NCBI RefSeq assembly: GCF_001436395.1 | Contig: NZ_AZGJ01000006.1 | Span: forward strand, 1 to 62,893 | DNA from: Secundilactobacillus malefermentans DSM 5705 = KCTC 3548 | GTDB taxonomy: Bacteria > Bacillota > Bacilli > Lactobacillales > Lactobacillaceae | DNA length: 62,893 bases | Direction: 5' to 3' | Part shown: in pieces, positions 9,334-18,272 of the stretch | How the letters are laid out: each line of letters opens with the position of its first letter | Position numbering within the stretch: the stretch's first letter is position 1 | Program-made: the position numbers and the translations under genes | Notes under the pieces: model-generated | What the model saw: only the letters and a program-made list of their open reading frames with translations | Told to the model about the DNA's origin: nothing | Database searches by the model: none

Positions 9334-10293
9334 ATGAAGTGGACTGAAATTGATGTCACAACAACGAGCGAAGTTGTAGAAGCCGTTTCTAATATACTAA
9401 TGGACGAGGGCGCTTCTGGAATCAAAATTGACGATGCCAAGGATTTTGAGAATTTGCACGATGGTCCACTAGGTCACTTGGGAGATTATGTTGAAGTAGC
9501 GAGTCTACAGCACATTGAATTTGGCGCTAAAGTGACCGCCTATTATCCAGAAACCATTTTTATTCCTGAAATATTGCCAACGATCAATCAGAGAATTTCC
9601 CAGTTAAACGAGTTTGGGTTAAACCCCGGTGATTTTACCGTTAAAACCAGTGAGGTTGCTGAGAGCGATTGGGCGACTGCGTGGAAAAAGTATTATCATC
9701 CAGTTCGTGTGACTCGCTTTTTAACGGTTGTTCCTAGTTGGGAAAGTTACAAACCGCAAACGGATGATGAAAAGCTAATTGTGTTAGATCCAGGGATGGC
9801 ATTCGGCACAGGTACTCACCCAACAACCAAGCTTTCCTTAATATCTTTGGAACAGGTCATTCGTGGTGGGGAATCAATGATTGATGTCGGTACCGGTTCT
9901 GGCGTATTGAGCATCGGGGCCAAGCAATTAGGTGTTGGTCAAATAAGAGCGTTTGACTTAGATGACGTTGCGGTAAAGTCTGCACAAAGTAATCTTGATT
10001 TGAATCCAGTTGCTGGAGATGTGGAGGTTGCTGCAAACGACTTATTGAATGGCATTACTGAAGGCGCGCAGATTATCGTTGCAAATATTTTGGCAGAAAT
10101 TATTATGCCGTTAATCCCCCAAGCATGGAACCTTCTTCCGGAAAATGGCTTATTTCTTACTTCTGGAATCATTAATAAAAAGTTCGATGAAGTTAAGGCA
10201 GCTCAGGAAAAGCAAGGATTTATCATTGTACAAACACTAAAAATGGGCGATTGGTATGGCATTATTGCTCGAAAACCGGGAGTTGATGATTAA
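9334..10293 (+). CDS. prmA: Ribosomal protein L11 methyltransferase PrmA
   Basis: SAM-dependent enzyme that trimethylates ribosomal protein L11. The N-terminal substrate-recognition domain (about residues 1-120) is followed by a Rossmann methyltransferase domain with [14 protein letters not shown] and the family motif NILAEII. The motif [14 protein letters not shown] before motif I is typical of PrmA. It has 319 residues from ATG 9334, which is eight bases behind GGAGG (9321-9325). The GTG at 9319 overlaps the ribosome binding site and is unlikely to be used. It overlaps rsmE by one base. Confidence 0.95.
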   Translation: MKWTEIDVTTTSEVVEAVSNILMDEGASGIKIDDAKDFENLHDGPLGHLGDYVEVASLQHIEFGAKVTAYYPETIFIPEILPTINQRISQLNEFGLNPGDFTVKTSEVAESDWATAWKKYYHPVRVTRFLTVVPSWESYKPQTDDEKLIVLDPGMAFGTGTHPTTKLSLISLEQVIRGGESMIDVGTGSGVLSIGAKQLGVGQIRAFDLDDVAVKSAQSNLDLNPVAGDVEVAANDLLNGITEGAQIIVANILAEIIMPLIPQAWNLLPENGLFLTSGIINKKFDEVKAAQEKQGFIIVQTLKMGDWYGIIARKPGVDD

Positions 10294-11039
10294 TGCAGCA
10301 CTATTTTTTAAAACAGCCCGCCCAGTTGGGAGCATCAGTCGACCTAAATTCAGATATTTCTCGCCATTGGGTGAAAGTCATGCGTGCAACGCCGGGTGAT
10401 CACGCAGAATTTGTTGATTTAAATGGCAATCTATTTTTAGGACAACTCCAAACAAGTACGGATGAGAAAACGACCGTTAAACTTGTTGAAAATTTGGATT
10501 CAAAAAGCGAAATACCGGTTAATGTAACCTTGATTATGGGACTACCTAAACAGGATAAGGCAGATTGGATTGTGCAAAAGACGACGGAAATGGGCGTATC
10601 TGAGGTGATCTTTTTTGCAGCAGATTGGTCTGTTGCGCAGTGGAAGGGAAATCGGATAGATAAAAAGCTGGAACGGCTCCAAAAAATTGCCGCTGGGGCA
10701 GCCGAACAATCCCATCGGTTAAAAATCCCGACAATTAAATATGAAAAAAGTTTAGAAAATATTGTTACCTCATTTAGCGGGAGATTACTCGTTGCGTATG
10801 AAGAGGCTGCCAAACAGGGTGAAAAATCTGAACTACGTCATCAATTAGGCGAAGTAAATTCAGGTGATAATTTAGCAGTGGTTGTCGGACCAGAAGGGGG
10901 AATTTCGCCCGCTGAAATTCAACTTCTAGAAAATAATAATGGGATCAAGGTTGGCCTAGGTCCGCGAATTTTAAGAACCGAAACTGCCCCTCTTTACTTT
11001 TTAGCGGCTGTTTCAACAATAATTGAATTGAATTCCTAA
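10293..11039 (+). CDS. rsmE: 16S rRNA (uracil-1498-N3)-methyltransferase RsmE
   Basis: SPOUT-class enzyme that methylates U1498 of 16S rRNA with SAM. The N-terminal PUA-like region includes SRHWVKVMRATPGD. The C-terminal SPOUT fold carries VVVGPEGGISPAE and the closing LGPRILRTETAPL knot motif. It has 248 residues. Its ATG overlaps the prmA stop in TAATG, so the two are translationally coupled. This prmA-rsmE pair is common in Firmicutes. Confidence 0.95.
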   Translation: MQHYFLKQPAQLGASVDLNSDISRHWVKVMRATPGDHAEFVDLNGNLFLGQLQTSTDEKTTVKLVENLDSKSEIPVNVTLIMGLPKQDKADWIVQKTTEMGVSEVIFFAADWSVAQWKGNRIDKKLERLQKIAAGAAEQSHRLKIPTIKYEKSLENIVTSFSGRLLVAYEEAAKQGEKSELRHQLGEVNSGDNLAVVVGPEGGISPAEIQLLENNNGIKVGLGPRILRTETAPLYFLAAVSTIIELNS

Positions 11040-11111
11040 TTTATCCGCAAATAATGTATTATTACTAATAAAAATGCTAAAATAAGCACAATTACAATCA
11101 ACAGGAATTGA

Positions 11112-11444
11112 GTGACTAATATGCATAACTTACTTGATAAATATCGTTGGCAAGGATTAATCTGTATCGATTTACTATTAGGAATTATTTTGCCTTTCTT
11201 CATAAAATGGGTGGGGATAGATAAAGCATGGCGATTTGGCTTAATCTTTATCGTGATTAATTGTCTTTGGTCAATTGTGATTGGAAATATCATCAAACCT
11301 TTGCCGCATTCATGGTTATGGCTGTTTGTTTGGCCACTAATTTATATGGTTGGAAATTGGTTGTTCTATCCAAAATATGCTTATTTATTCGCCATTGTGT
11401 ATCTTGGGGCATCGTATATTGCCTATGGAAGAGAAAAAGGATAA
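11112..11444 (+). CDS. Small integral membrane protein, unknown function
   Basis: A 110-residue hydrophobic protein with four predicted membrane spans (roughly residues 15-34, 42-60, 66-83 and 86-104) and a short basic tail. Trp and Tyr cluster at the membrane edges. I recognise no named family or motif. I keep GTG 11112 because AGGA at 11102 fits it; ATG 11121 is the alternative. It lies between rsmE and rel with short gaps and may share a transcript with them. Confidence 0.65.
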   Translation: MTNMHNLLDKYRWQGLICIDLLLGIILPFFIKWVGIDKAWRFGLIFIVINCLWSIVIGNIIKPLPHSWLWLFVWPLIYMVGNWLFYPKYAYLFAIVYLGASYIAYGREKG

Positions 11445-11469
11445 GAGAATTGCATAATTAATAAACGGG

Positions 11470-13716
11470 GTGAGCAATATTCCAAAAGAGCAGATATGGA
11501 CGGCTGATCTAGTAATAAAGACCGTCTCAGAATATATGAATCAAGAGCATGTCGCTAAGGTGAAGCGGGCTTGTCAATTTGCAACGGTTGCTCATAAGGA
11601 GCAATTCAGGCAATCAGGGGAAGCCTATATTATTCACCCTATTCAAGTAGCAGGAATTCTGGCTGAATTGCGGATGGATCCTGCTACTGTTTCTGCTGGA
11701 TTTTTGCACGATGTCGTCGAAGATACTGGTGCAACCCTAAGTGACGTAAAAGAGTTATTTGGTGAAGATATCGCCATGATTGTGGATGGTGTTACCAAAC
11801 TGGGTAAGATTAAATATAAGTCCAACCGTGAACAATTGGCCGAGAATCATCGGAAATTGTTATTAGCGATGTCAAATGACATTCGAGTAATGATTGTCAA
11901 ATTGGCGGATCGATTACATAATATGCGGACACTAGAACACCTCAGGCCTGATAAACAGCGGCGCATTGCGAATGAAACTTTAGAAATTTATGCACCACTG
12001 GCTGATCGATTGGGTATTAGTACAATCAAATGGGAACTTGAGGACATTTCGCTACGGTATTTGAACCCACAACAGTATTATCGAATCGTCCATTTGATGA
12101 ACTCGAGGCGAGACCAGCGAGAAGCTTATATTGCTTTAGCAATTGGTGATATCAAAGACGCAATCGCTGATCTTAATATGAAGGTTGATATTTATGGTCG
12201 ACCAAAGCACATTTATTCGATTTATCGAAAAATGAAGGATCAACATAAGCAGTTTAGCCAGATTTATGACCTGCTGGCAATTCGAGTGATTGTTGATTCA
12301 ATCAAAGACTGTTACGCGGTTCTTGGGGCAATTCATTCCAAATGGAAGCCAATGCCTGGTCGGTTTAAGGACTACATTGCAATGCCAAAGGCCAATATGT
12401 ACCAATCCTTGCATACAACAGTGATTGGACCAGAAGGCAAGCCGCTTGAAGTGCAAATTCGAACCGAACAAATGCACCAAGTTGCTGAATTTGGTGTTGC
12501 TGCGCACTGGGCTTATAAAGAAGGGCAGACCGGTAAAGTTGAATATAATGGAACCGGCAATAAATTAAATTGGTTTAAACAAATTATTGAAATTCAAGAA
12601 GACACCGAAAATGCTGCCGATTTTATGGACAGTGTTAAGGGTGAATTATTTGGTGACCACGTTTATGCGTTTACACCCAAAGGCGATGTGTTAGAGCTGC
12701 CAAAGGGCGCAGGTCCCTTGGATATGGCGTATTCCATTCATACTGAGGTGGGAAATCATACAATTGGTGCGACTATCAATGGTAAGATTGTACCGTTGGA
12801 CTCTCAGATAAAAAATGGTGATATTGTTGATATCAAAACTTCCGCAAGTTCAACTGGCCCAAATCGTGACTGGCTCAAACTGGTTTCAACCCGGAGAGCA
12901 AGAAACAAAATTAAGCAATTCTTTAGGCAGCGTGATCGTGAAGAGAATGTCTCAACGGGTCGGGATTTAATTGTCCAACAATTGCGAGAATTTAAGTATG
13001 ATCCTAAGGCCATCATGACCAAGTCTCAACTAGAAAAAGTTGCCATTAAACTGCATTATCAACACATTGATGATCTATTTGCTGCCATTGGGTTTGGGGA
13101 TGTACAACCAGTTGGTGTTGCTAACAGACTGACGGATGATATTCGGCATGAGGCTGAGGAAAAACGGCTTCGTAACGAAGAACGTCAAATGTTAGAGGAA
13201 CATCAGACGATTTCAAATGAAACTGAAAATATTCAGCAACGCGGCAAGAAAAAGACGAATGCGCCTGAAGGGGTTGTCATTGAGGGGGTCGATAATCTCC
13301 TTGTCCGACTGAGCCACTGCTGTTCTCCGATTCCTGGGGATGAAATTGTTGGTTACATTACAAAAGGTCGTGGTGTTTCCGTCCATAGACAGAACTGTCC
13401 GAACGTTGCTAAGTCTGAAGAAAATGGCGAACGGATTGTAGATGTGTACTGGAATATTGATTCTGATTCGAAGAGTCAATACAGCGCCAATCTTGAAGTT
13501 CAGGGCTACAATCGGAACGGCTTACTGAACGATGTTTTAAAAACAATCAACAACAATACAAAATCCTTAACGTCCGTTAATGGTCAAGTCGATCATAATA
13601 AAATGGTCACTATTTCAATTTCACTAGGAATTAGAAACTTGGAACATTTACAACGAATCATGGATAATTTAAAAAATGTGCAGGATGTTTACGTTGTTAA
13701 ACGTCCATTTAGATAA
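11470..13716 (+). CDS. rel: Bifunctional (p)ppGpp synthetase/hydrolase Rel
   Basis: Makes and degrades the stringent-response alarmones (p)ppGpp in response to uncharged tRNA on ribosomes. The order of parts is an HD hydrolase domain (FLHDVVEDTGA near residue 80), a synthetase domain (RPKHIYSIYRKM, then YDLLAIRVIVDS), a TGS domain (VYAFTPKGDVLELPKGAG), a zinc-finger region (LSHCCSPIPGDEIVGY) and a C-terminal ACT domain. The length of about 748 residues is normal. The listed GTG start overlaps the only good Shine-Dalgarno. The better-placed start is an ATT codon at 11479, giving a product that begins PKEQIWT like its relatives. It is followed by dtd after 20 bases, the usual rel-dtd pair. Confidence 0.96.
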   Translation: MSNIPKEQIWTADLVIKTVSEYMNQEHVAKVKRACQFATVAHKEQFRQSGEAYIIHPIQVAGILAELRMDPATVSAGFLHDVVEDTGATLSDVKELFGEDIAMIVDGVTKLGKIKYKSNREQLAENHRKLLLAMSNDIRVMIVKLADRLHNMRTLEHLRPDKQRRIANETLEIYAPLADRLGISTIKWELEDISLRYLNPQQYYRIVHLMNSRRDQREAYIALAIGDIKDAIADLNMKVDIYGRPKHIYSIYRKMKDQHKQFSQIYDLLAIRVIVDSIKDCYAVLGAIHSKWKPMPGRFKDYIAMPKANMYQSLHTTVIGPEGKPLEVQIRTEQMHQVAEFGVAAHWAYKEGQTGKVEYNGTGNKLNWFKQIIEIQEDTENAADFMDSVKGELFGDHVYAFTPKGDVLELPKGAGPLDMAYSIHTEVGNHTIGATINGKIVPLDSQIKNGDIVDIKTSASSTGPNRDWLKLVSTRRARNKIKQFFRQRDREENVSTGRDLIVQQLREFKYDPKAIMTKSQLEKVAIKLHYQHIDDLFAAIGFGDVQPVGVANRLTDDIRHEAEEKRLRNEERQMLEEHQTISNETENIQQRGKKKTNAPEGVVIEGVDNLLVRLSHCCSPIPGDEIVGYITKGRGVSVHRQNCPNVAKSEENGERIVDVYWNIDSDSKSQYSANLEVQGYNRNGLLNDVLKTINNNTKSLTSVNGQVDHNKMVTISISLGIRNLEHLQRIMDNLKNVQDVYVVKRPFR

Positions 13717-13736
13717 ATTATAGGAGCTGAATTAAC

Positions 13737-14183
13737 TTGAAAGTTGTTTTACAGCGAGTTAGTAGCGCGTCAGTAACAATCGAGGGTAAGCTTAATGGCA
13801 AAATTGGGCAAGGGTTTATGCTCTTGGTCGGCGCACAGGATAGTGATGGTCCTGAGGAAATTAACTACCTCGTTCACAAAATTAGTAAACTTCGAGTGTT
13901 CAGTGATGATGCTGGTAAGATGAATCTTTCCATTGAAGATATCGGCGGTGAAATTTTATCGGTTTCGCAATTCACGCTTTACGCGGATACGAAGAAGGGA
14001 AATCGGCCCAGCTTTATTGGCGCTGGCGATCCAAAACATGCAGAAGCTTGCTACCAGCAATTTAATACCGCTTTACGAGCGTTGGATATTCCGGTTGAAA
14101 CGGGTGAATTCGGTGCCGATATGCAGGTTTCACTAGTTAATGATGGTCCCGTAACGATCATTTTTGACACAGATCATAAATAA
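13737..14183 (+). CDS. dtd: D-aminoacyl-tRNA deacylase Dtd
   Basis: Hydrolyses D-amino acids (and glycine mischarged on tRNA-Ala) from tRNAs, protecting translation. The two family motifs are visible: SQFTLYAD (about residues 78-85) and the proline-containing NDGPVT near residue 138. The length of 148 residues is typical. It starts with TTG behind TAGGAG (13721-13726). It lies directly behind rel and is probably co-transcribed; a terminator follows the stop codon. Confidence 0.95.
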   Translation: MKVVLQRVSSASVTIEGKLNGKIGQGFMLLVGAQDSDGPEEINYLVHKISKLRVFSDDAGKMNLSIEDIGGEILSVSQFTLYADTKKGNRPSFIGAGDPKHAEACYQQFNTALRALDIPVETGEFGADMQVSLVNDGPVTIIFDTDHK

Positions 14184-14188
14184 AAATG

Positions 14189-14222
14189 AGCATCAGTTGT
14201 TTTATTGGCTGGTGCTATTTTT
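14189..14222 (+). terminator. Terminator after dtd
   Basis: An 8-bp stem AGCATCAG / CTGGTGCT (one wobble) with a 12-base loop, then ATTTTT. Confidence 0.75.
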
Positions 14223-14237
14223 GTAAGGAGAAACTTA

Positions 14238-14876
14238 ATGAAAAATGTTATTTGGGATTTTGATGGCACGCTATTTAATACGTATCCAGAAATGGTAAAA
14301 GCGTTCAGTCAAACGTTGGCCTATTTTAATATTGAAGATTTTGAAATTGATACGGAAGATATTTACGCAACGATGAGACGTGGATCAGTTGGAACAGCAG
14401 TCAAAAAGTTTTCGGCAATATATGGGTTACAGGAAACACAAGTGAGAGATAAATTTAATCACATCGAACCAGAATTAGTTCAAAACGCCAGACCATTTGA
14501 GGGAATTGCAGACCTATTGAAAGAAACAAAGCTCGCCAATCGTCATCATTTTTTGGAAACGCATCGTAATCAGTTAGCAGTTGAGTTATTAAATGAGTTT
14601 GAGTTAACCCAATATTTCGATGTCATGGTTACCAAGGATGACGGGGTTAAACGGAAACCCAATCCAGAAGGCATTAATTTATTATGTGAAAAATTCGAAT
14701 TAGATCGTGGTGAAACCGTTATGATTGGTGATCGAAAACTTGATATTGAGGCTGGTAATAATGCTGGTATCAACAGTTGGTTATTTGATTACGATCACCT
14801 CATCATCGTTGATGGTCAGCCCAATAAGCGTTTCACCCAAGTGGATGACATAAAAAAATCATTACTAGAAGACTAG
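14238..14876 (+). CDS. HAD-family hydrolase (HAD-IA, phosphoglycolate phosphatase-like)
   Basis: A probable small-molecule phosphatase of 212 residues. Motif I is WDFDGTLFN with the nucleophile Asp7 and acid/base Asp9. Motif II is the Thr in HHFLETHRN. Motif III and IV are visible as KRKPNPEG and MIGDRKLDIEAG. A helical cap lies between motifs I and II. The substrate cannot be told from sequence. I choose ATG 14238 because AAGGAG (14224-14229) fits it and motif I then starts at residue 6; a longer reading frame from 14205 runs back into the terminator. Its last codons overlap the end of the convergent fructosamine kinase gene. Confidence 0.9.
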   Translation: MKNVIWDFDGTLFNTYPEMVKAFSQTLAYFNIEDFEIDTEDIYATMRRGSVGTAVKKFSAIYGLQETQVRDKFNHIEPELVQNARPFEGIADLLKETKLANRHHFLETHRNQLAVELLNEFELTQYFDVMVTKDDGVKRKPNPEGINLLCEKFELDRGETVMIGDRKLDIEAGNNAGINSWLFDYDHLIIVDGQPNKRFTQVDDIKKSLLED

Positions 14877-14889
14877 TAATGATTTAATA
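14852..14889. terminator. Convergent-gene terminator embedded in coding sequence
   Basis: A perfect 13-bp stem (14856-14868 with 14873-14885) and a 4-base AAGA loop. On the minus strand it is followed by a run of seven T. Both facing stop codons lie inside it, so it probably ends the fructosamine kinase transcript and perhaps also the HAD gene transcript. Confidence 0.75.
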
Positions 14890-15712
14890 TTTGATCGACT
14901 GCACTACCGTACATTTCGCCAAAAAGGTTCAAATGTGCCAGCAGATAATAAAATTGATACCAAGGTAATCGCTCTTTGAAATCTGGTTCCAACGGATAAG
15001 TAGCGGTATACGCTGAGTAAAAGTTCTCATCAAAGCCACCAAAAATGGTGGTCATTGCTAAGTCGAGTTCACGGTCTCCGTAAAAGACATCCGGATCGAT
15101 TAGCATCGGGTTACCGTCGGATGTAAACAAATAATTTCCAGACCATAAGTCACCATGTAGGAGACTAGGAACGATTGACCGATCTTTATAGTACGATTCA
15201 AAGATGGCCCGTAAGTGGGCGTAGTGTTGATCACGCTGAGAATTCCACAATTGGTGGTTTTCCGCACGTTTGACTAATACATCTAGTCGTTGCGTTAAGT
15301 AAAAGGTTGGCCAATCAGATTGCCACGTATTGATTTTCGGTAATTTCACATTTAGAACATCGTGATCGAAGCCGAATCGATCTTGGTGAATTTGATGGAC
15401 GTGAGCGACCATTTCGCCTAACGCGGATTGGGAACCTTGTCCTGTATCAACCCAATTTAGGATTAAGTAGGCATCTCCCGAAATCTGTCCGGTTGCGATA
15501 ACTTCTGGAACTAGGGCTGCCTGACTAAGAAGGGCTAATCCTTCAACCTCATGAGCATAAAAAGAGGCATCATGATTTGGCTGAACAAGTAGAAAGAAGG
15601 GTCCTTCTGAAGTTTCAACTCGGTATGAATCATTAATATCACCACCAGAAACCGGTTGGATTGATTGAATACCTGATAATGGTAGTTGATCTAACCATTC
15701 TTTTGTAAGCAT
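14873..15712 (-). CDS. Fructosamine kinase family protein
   Basis: Family members phosphorylate ketoamine adducts (fructosamine or ribulosamine) formed by glycation of amines, allowing them to fall off. The protein kinase-like fold shows the catalytic loop LLHGDLWSGNYLF and the metal-binding LIDPDVFYGDRELDLA. SGGDINDSYRV near the N-terminus is the glycine-rich nucleotide loop. It has 279 residues. The ATG lies behind AGGTGAT. It is the second of two minus-strand genes, 42 bases after the amidase, and probably shares its promoter. The actual substrate is unknown. Confidence 0.9.
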   Translation of the reverse strand: MLTKEWLDQLPLSGIQSIQPVSGGDINDSYRVETSEGPFFLLVQPNHDASFYAHEVEGLALLSQAALVPEVIATGQISGDAYLILNWVDTGQGSQSALGEMVAHVHQIHQDRFGFDHDVLNVKLPKINTWQSDWPTFYLTQRLDVLVKRAENHQLWNSQRDQHYAHLRAIFESYYKDRSIVPSLLHGDLWSGNYLFTSDGNPMLIDPDVFYGDRELDLAMTTIFGGFDENFYSAYTATYPLEPDFKERLPWYQFYYLLAHLNLFGEMYGSAVDQILNHY

Positions 15713-15754
15713 GTTATCACCTCAATTCCATTGTAACCGTGTTAACTAAAAATT

Positions 15755-16603
15755 CTATTTTTTAAGATTTTTAAAATAGGCGTTAAGTCCCTTAGTGATG
15801 TCAACAGCAACCCGTTTCTGGTAACGAGTACTCTTAATTTGGGAGAAATCCTTTTTCGTGTTGATGTAACCCATTTCAAGCAAAAGGGCGGGACGTAGAT
15901 TATCACGAATTACTAAAAAGTTGCCGAATTTTACGCCGCGATTAGTTAATGGGAGGTCAGAGAATTCAGAGTTGACCGTTTTCGCTAATCTCAAAGAGGT
16001 ACTAGTATGATAATAATACGTTGTAAACCCTGTAGCCGAATCCGCAATGGGACTTGAGTCATAGTGGAAACTGATGAACGCATCAGCATGGTTATCAGTC
16101 GCTAGTTCAGCACGGTCACCAAGGCTAACGGTTTGATTCCCTTTTCGAGTCATGATGACGTTAGTACCATACCGTTTTAGTTGCTTTTCGACCATCTTAG
16201 CTTGTTGAAGGGTGTAGGTTCTTTCCTCTTGATTTCCTTGAGAGAGGGCGCCCGAATCGCTACCCCCGTGGCCAGGATCTAAAACAATTGTCGCTTCTGA
16301 TAATTTTGTGGTAATGGTTCCTTTCTTGGGCTTGTTGACAAGCCAACTTGCAACCCAACCGGTATTATCCTGATAGCGAATCTTATACCAATTTTCCTTT
16401 TTAGTCATAATGTGAATTCGTTGCCCTTTTTTTAAGGTATCTTTGACTGAATAGGATAGGTTAGGACCAGTTCTGACATTGATATTATTAGTTGGAGTGG
16501 TTAAACTATTTTTTATAATGAGCGTGTAAACTAAGAAGCAAAAGCTAATCAGTAAGATTAAGCTTACAATAATGCCGCGCCATGGTAATTTTTTATAATT
16601 CAA
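15755..16603 (-). CDS. N-acetylmuramoyl-L-alanine amidase with SH3b domain
   Basis: Cell-wall hydrolase that cuts between muramic acid and the stem peptide, anchored or secreted outside the membrane. One N-terminal membrane segment (about residues 9-29) is followed by a bacterial SH3 domain (NVRTGPNLSYSV ... GWVASWLV) and a zinc amidase_3 domain. The last contains VLDPGHGGSDSGA, SFHYDSSP and the catalytic Glu in LLLEMGYINT. I choose TTG 16603: GAGGA is well placed for it, while the longer reading frame to 16654 starts upstream of the predicted transcription start. The length is then 282 residues. Confidence 0.92.
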   Translation of the reverse strand: MNYKKLPWRGIIVSLILLISFCFLVYTLIIKNSLTTPTNNINVRTGPNLSYSVKDTLKKGQRIHIMTKKENWYKIRYQDNTGWVASWLVNKPKKGTITTKLSEATIVLDPGHGGSDSGALSQGNQEERTYTLQQAKMVEKQLKRYGTNVIMTRKGNQTVSLGDRAELATDNHADAFISFHYDSSPIADSATGFTTYYYHTSTSLRLAKTVNSEFSDLPLTNRGVKFGNFLVIRDNLRPALLLEMGYINTKKDFSQIKSTRYQKRVAVDITKGLNAYFKNLKK

Positions 16604-16636
16604 TGATTTTTCCTCGTTTACATAGATAATAGTTTT

Positions 16637-16664
16637 ATTATAGGTATTTCTCAATGAAAATCAA
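16637..16664 (-). promoter_or_regulatory. Amidase promoter (minus strand)
   Basis: Read on the minus strand: TTGATT (16664-16659), a 16-base spacer and a perfect TATAAT (16642-16637). Transcription would start near 16630, between the two possible amidase starts, favouring TTG 16603. Confidence 0.7.
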
Positions 16665-16699
16665 AATGAATCAAATAAATGAAAAATTTTCTTACAATC

Positions 16700-16728
16700 T
16701 TGACTTTCCGGTAAATTTTCACTATTGT
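16700..16728 (+). promoter_or_regulatory. hisS-aspS promoter
   Basis: TTGACT (16700-16705), a 17-base spacer and TATTGT (16723-16728). It directs the T-box leader and diverges from the amidase promoter. Confidence 0.7.
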
Positions 16729-16734
16729 ATTAGT

Positions 16735-16942
16735 AGTAAATAAAAGCTAATGAGAAAGACTAGTAAGTTGGTTTTAGCATTCAGAGAGTACCGGTAGCTG
16801 CGAAGGTATGGCAAGATAACCAAACTGAAGACACTTTTGAAGCTAATAACTTTGTGTTATTCGTCTGTGACGTTATCCTGTAGAAAATTAAAGGTGGTAC
16901 CGTGCGCCAGCACCCTTGTCTAATGACAGGGGTGTTTTTTTA
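16735..16942 (+). promoter_or_regulatory. T-box riboswitch of the hisS-aspS operon
   Basis: tRNA-sensing leader that lets transcription continue when its tRNA is uncharged. Visible parts are an AGTA motif (16761-16764), an apical stem I region (AGAGAG ... GGTAGCTGCGAAGGTA), the specifier region with GACAC (16830-16834), the T-box core AAGGTGGTACCGTGCG (16891-16906) and the terminator stem CACCCTTGTC / GACAGGGGTG plus seven T (16911-16942). By the layout specifier-A-CTTT, shared with the glycine leader at 30.8 kb, the codon read is GAC (Asp). CAC (His) overlaps it by one base. Confidence 0.93.
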
Positions 16943-16962
16943 TTTTAGGAAGGGGAATTTTA

Positions 16963-18261
16963 ATGCGCTATCAAAAACCAAAAGGGACCGCTGATATACT
17001 ACCCGGCGATACTGAAAAATGGCGGTTTGTTGAAGATACTGCTCGAAAATTATTTAAAACGTACCAATATCGAGAAATTCGAACGCCAATGTTTGAAAAC
17101 TTTGAGGTATTCTCCAGAACATCGGGAGATACTTCCGATATTGTGACTAAAGAAATGTACGATTTTAAGGATAAAGGTGATCGACACATTTCGTTGCGAC
17201 CCGAGGGAACGGCAGGGGTTGTTAGAGCCTTCGTTGAGAATAAACTTTATGGTCCTGAATATAATAAACCATACAAGGTGTACTATATGGGCCCCATGTA
17301 CCGATACGAACGGCCACAATCTGGACGACTAAGAGAATTCCACCAAATTGGTGTCGAAGCATTTGGTAGTGATTCGCCCGTTTTAGATGTTGAAGTTATC
17401 TCGATGGCCATCAACCTCTTCAAGAAGCTTGGACTTTCTGATTTAAGATTGACGTTGAATTCCTTAGGAGATAAAACAAGTCGGGATAATTATCGGGCTG
17501 CATTGATTGAATATTTGGAACCCCACTTTGAGGAATTGAGCGAAGAATCAAAGGTTCGTCTTCACAAAAATCCGCTGCGAGTTCTCGATAGCAAGGAAGA
17601 ACAAGATCAACAATTTGTCGCAGATGCACCTTCTATTTTAGATTACCTGACGGATGACGCTAAAGCTCATTTTGAACAAGTAAAGCAACAGCTAGATTTG
17701 CTTGGCATTGACTACGTGGTTGATTCGACAATGGTCCGAGGATTAGATTATTATAATCACACGATTTTTGAAGTGATGACGCAGTCGAAGTCACTTGGTC
17801 ACGGCTACACAACAATTTGTGCGGGTGGTCGCTATAACGGTTTAGTTGAAGAATTAGGCGGTCCTGAGGTTTCTGGTGTTGGGTTTGGTCTCGGGATTGA
17901 GCGCTTACTCCTTTTACTACAGGACGAGCAAGTTTCAATGCCAAATGACGATGATCTGGATGTCTTTGTTGTTGGAATTGGTGAAGCTGCCAATGCGATG
18001 ACCCTTAAAGTGGTACAAGCAATTCGTGCAAAAGGATTTTCAAGTGACCGGGACTACTTGGATCGCAAGCCAAAGGGGCAGTTTAAAATAGCTGATCGTT
18101 TAAATGCCAAGTATACGTTGACGATTGGCGAGAGTGAACTGGAATCAAAGACAGCCCATTTGAAGAAAATGGCGAGTGGCGAAGAAATTACGGTCACGCT
18201 GGAGGAAGTTCAACAAGATTTCCAATCAATTATTGAGTCTAAATTTTCAAATAAAAAATAG
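16963..18261 (+). CDS. hisS: Histidyl-tRNA synthetase
   Basis: Class II synthetase that charges tRNA-His. Motif 2 region ([24 protein letters not shown], quoted in part) and [12 protein letters not shown] are typical. The histidine-binding signatures [12 protein letters not shown] and [12 protein letters not shown] are present. A C-terminal anticodon-binding domain follows from about residue 330. It has 432 residues. ATG 16963 follows GGAAGGGGA. Expression is controlled by the T-box leader. aspS follows with the stop and Shine-Dalgarno overlapping, so they form one operon. Confidence 0.97.
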   Translation: MRYQKPKGTADILPGDTEKWRFVEDTARKLFKTYQYREIRTPMFENFEVFSRTSGDTSDIVTKEMYDFKDKGDRHISLRPEGTAGVVRAFVENKLYGPEYNKPYKVYYMGPMYRYERPQSGRLREFHQIGVEAFGSDSPVLDVEVISMAINLFKKLGLSDLRLTLNSLGDKTSRDNYRAALIEYLEPHFEELSEESKVRLHKNPLRVLDSKEEQDQQFVADAPSILDYLTDDAKAHFEQVKQQLDLLGIDYVVDSTMVRGLDYYNHTIFEVMTQSKSLGHGYTTICAGGRYNGLVEELGGPEVSGVGFGLGIERLLLLLQDEQVSMPNDDDLDVFVVGIGEAANAMTLKVVQAIRAKGFSSDRDYLDRKPKGQFKIADRLNAKYTLTIGESELESKTAHLKKMASGEEITVTLEEVQQDFQSIIESKFSNKK

Positions 18262-18272
18262 GAGTGACGATG

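Noticed and set aside
16735-16942. Possible tRNA gene ahead of hisS
   Set aside because: The folded region with conserved blocks is a T-box leader. It lacks the TTCGA T-loop and a CCA-ready acceptor stem.
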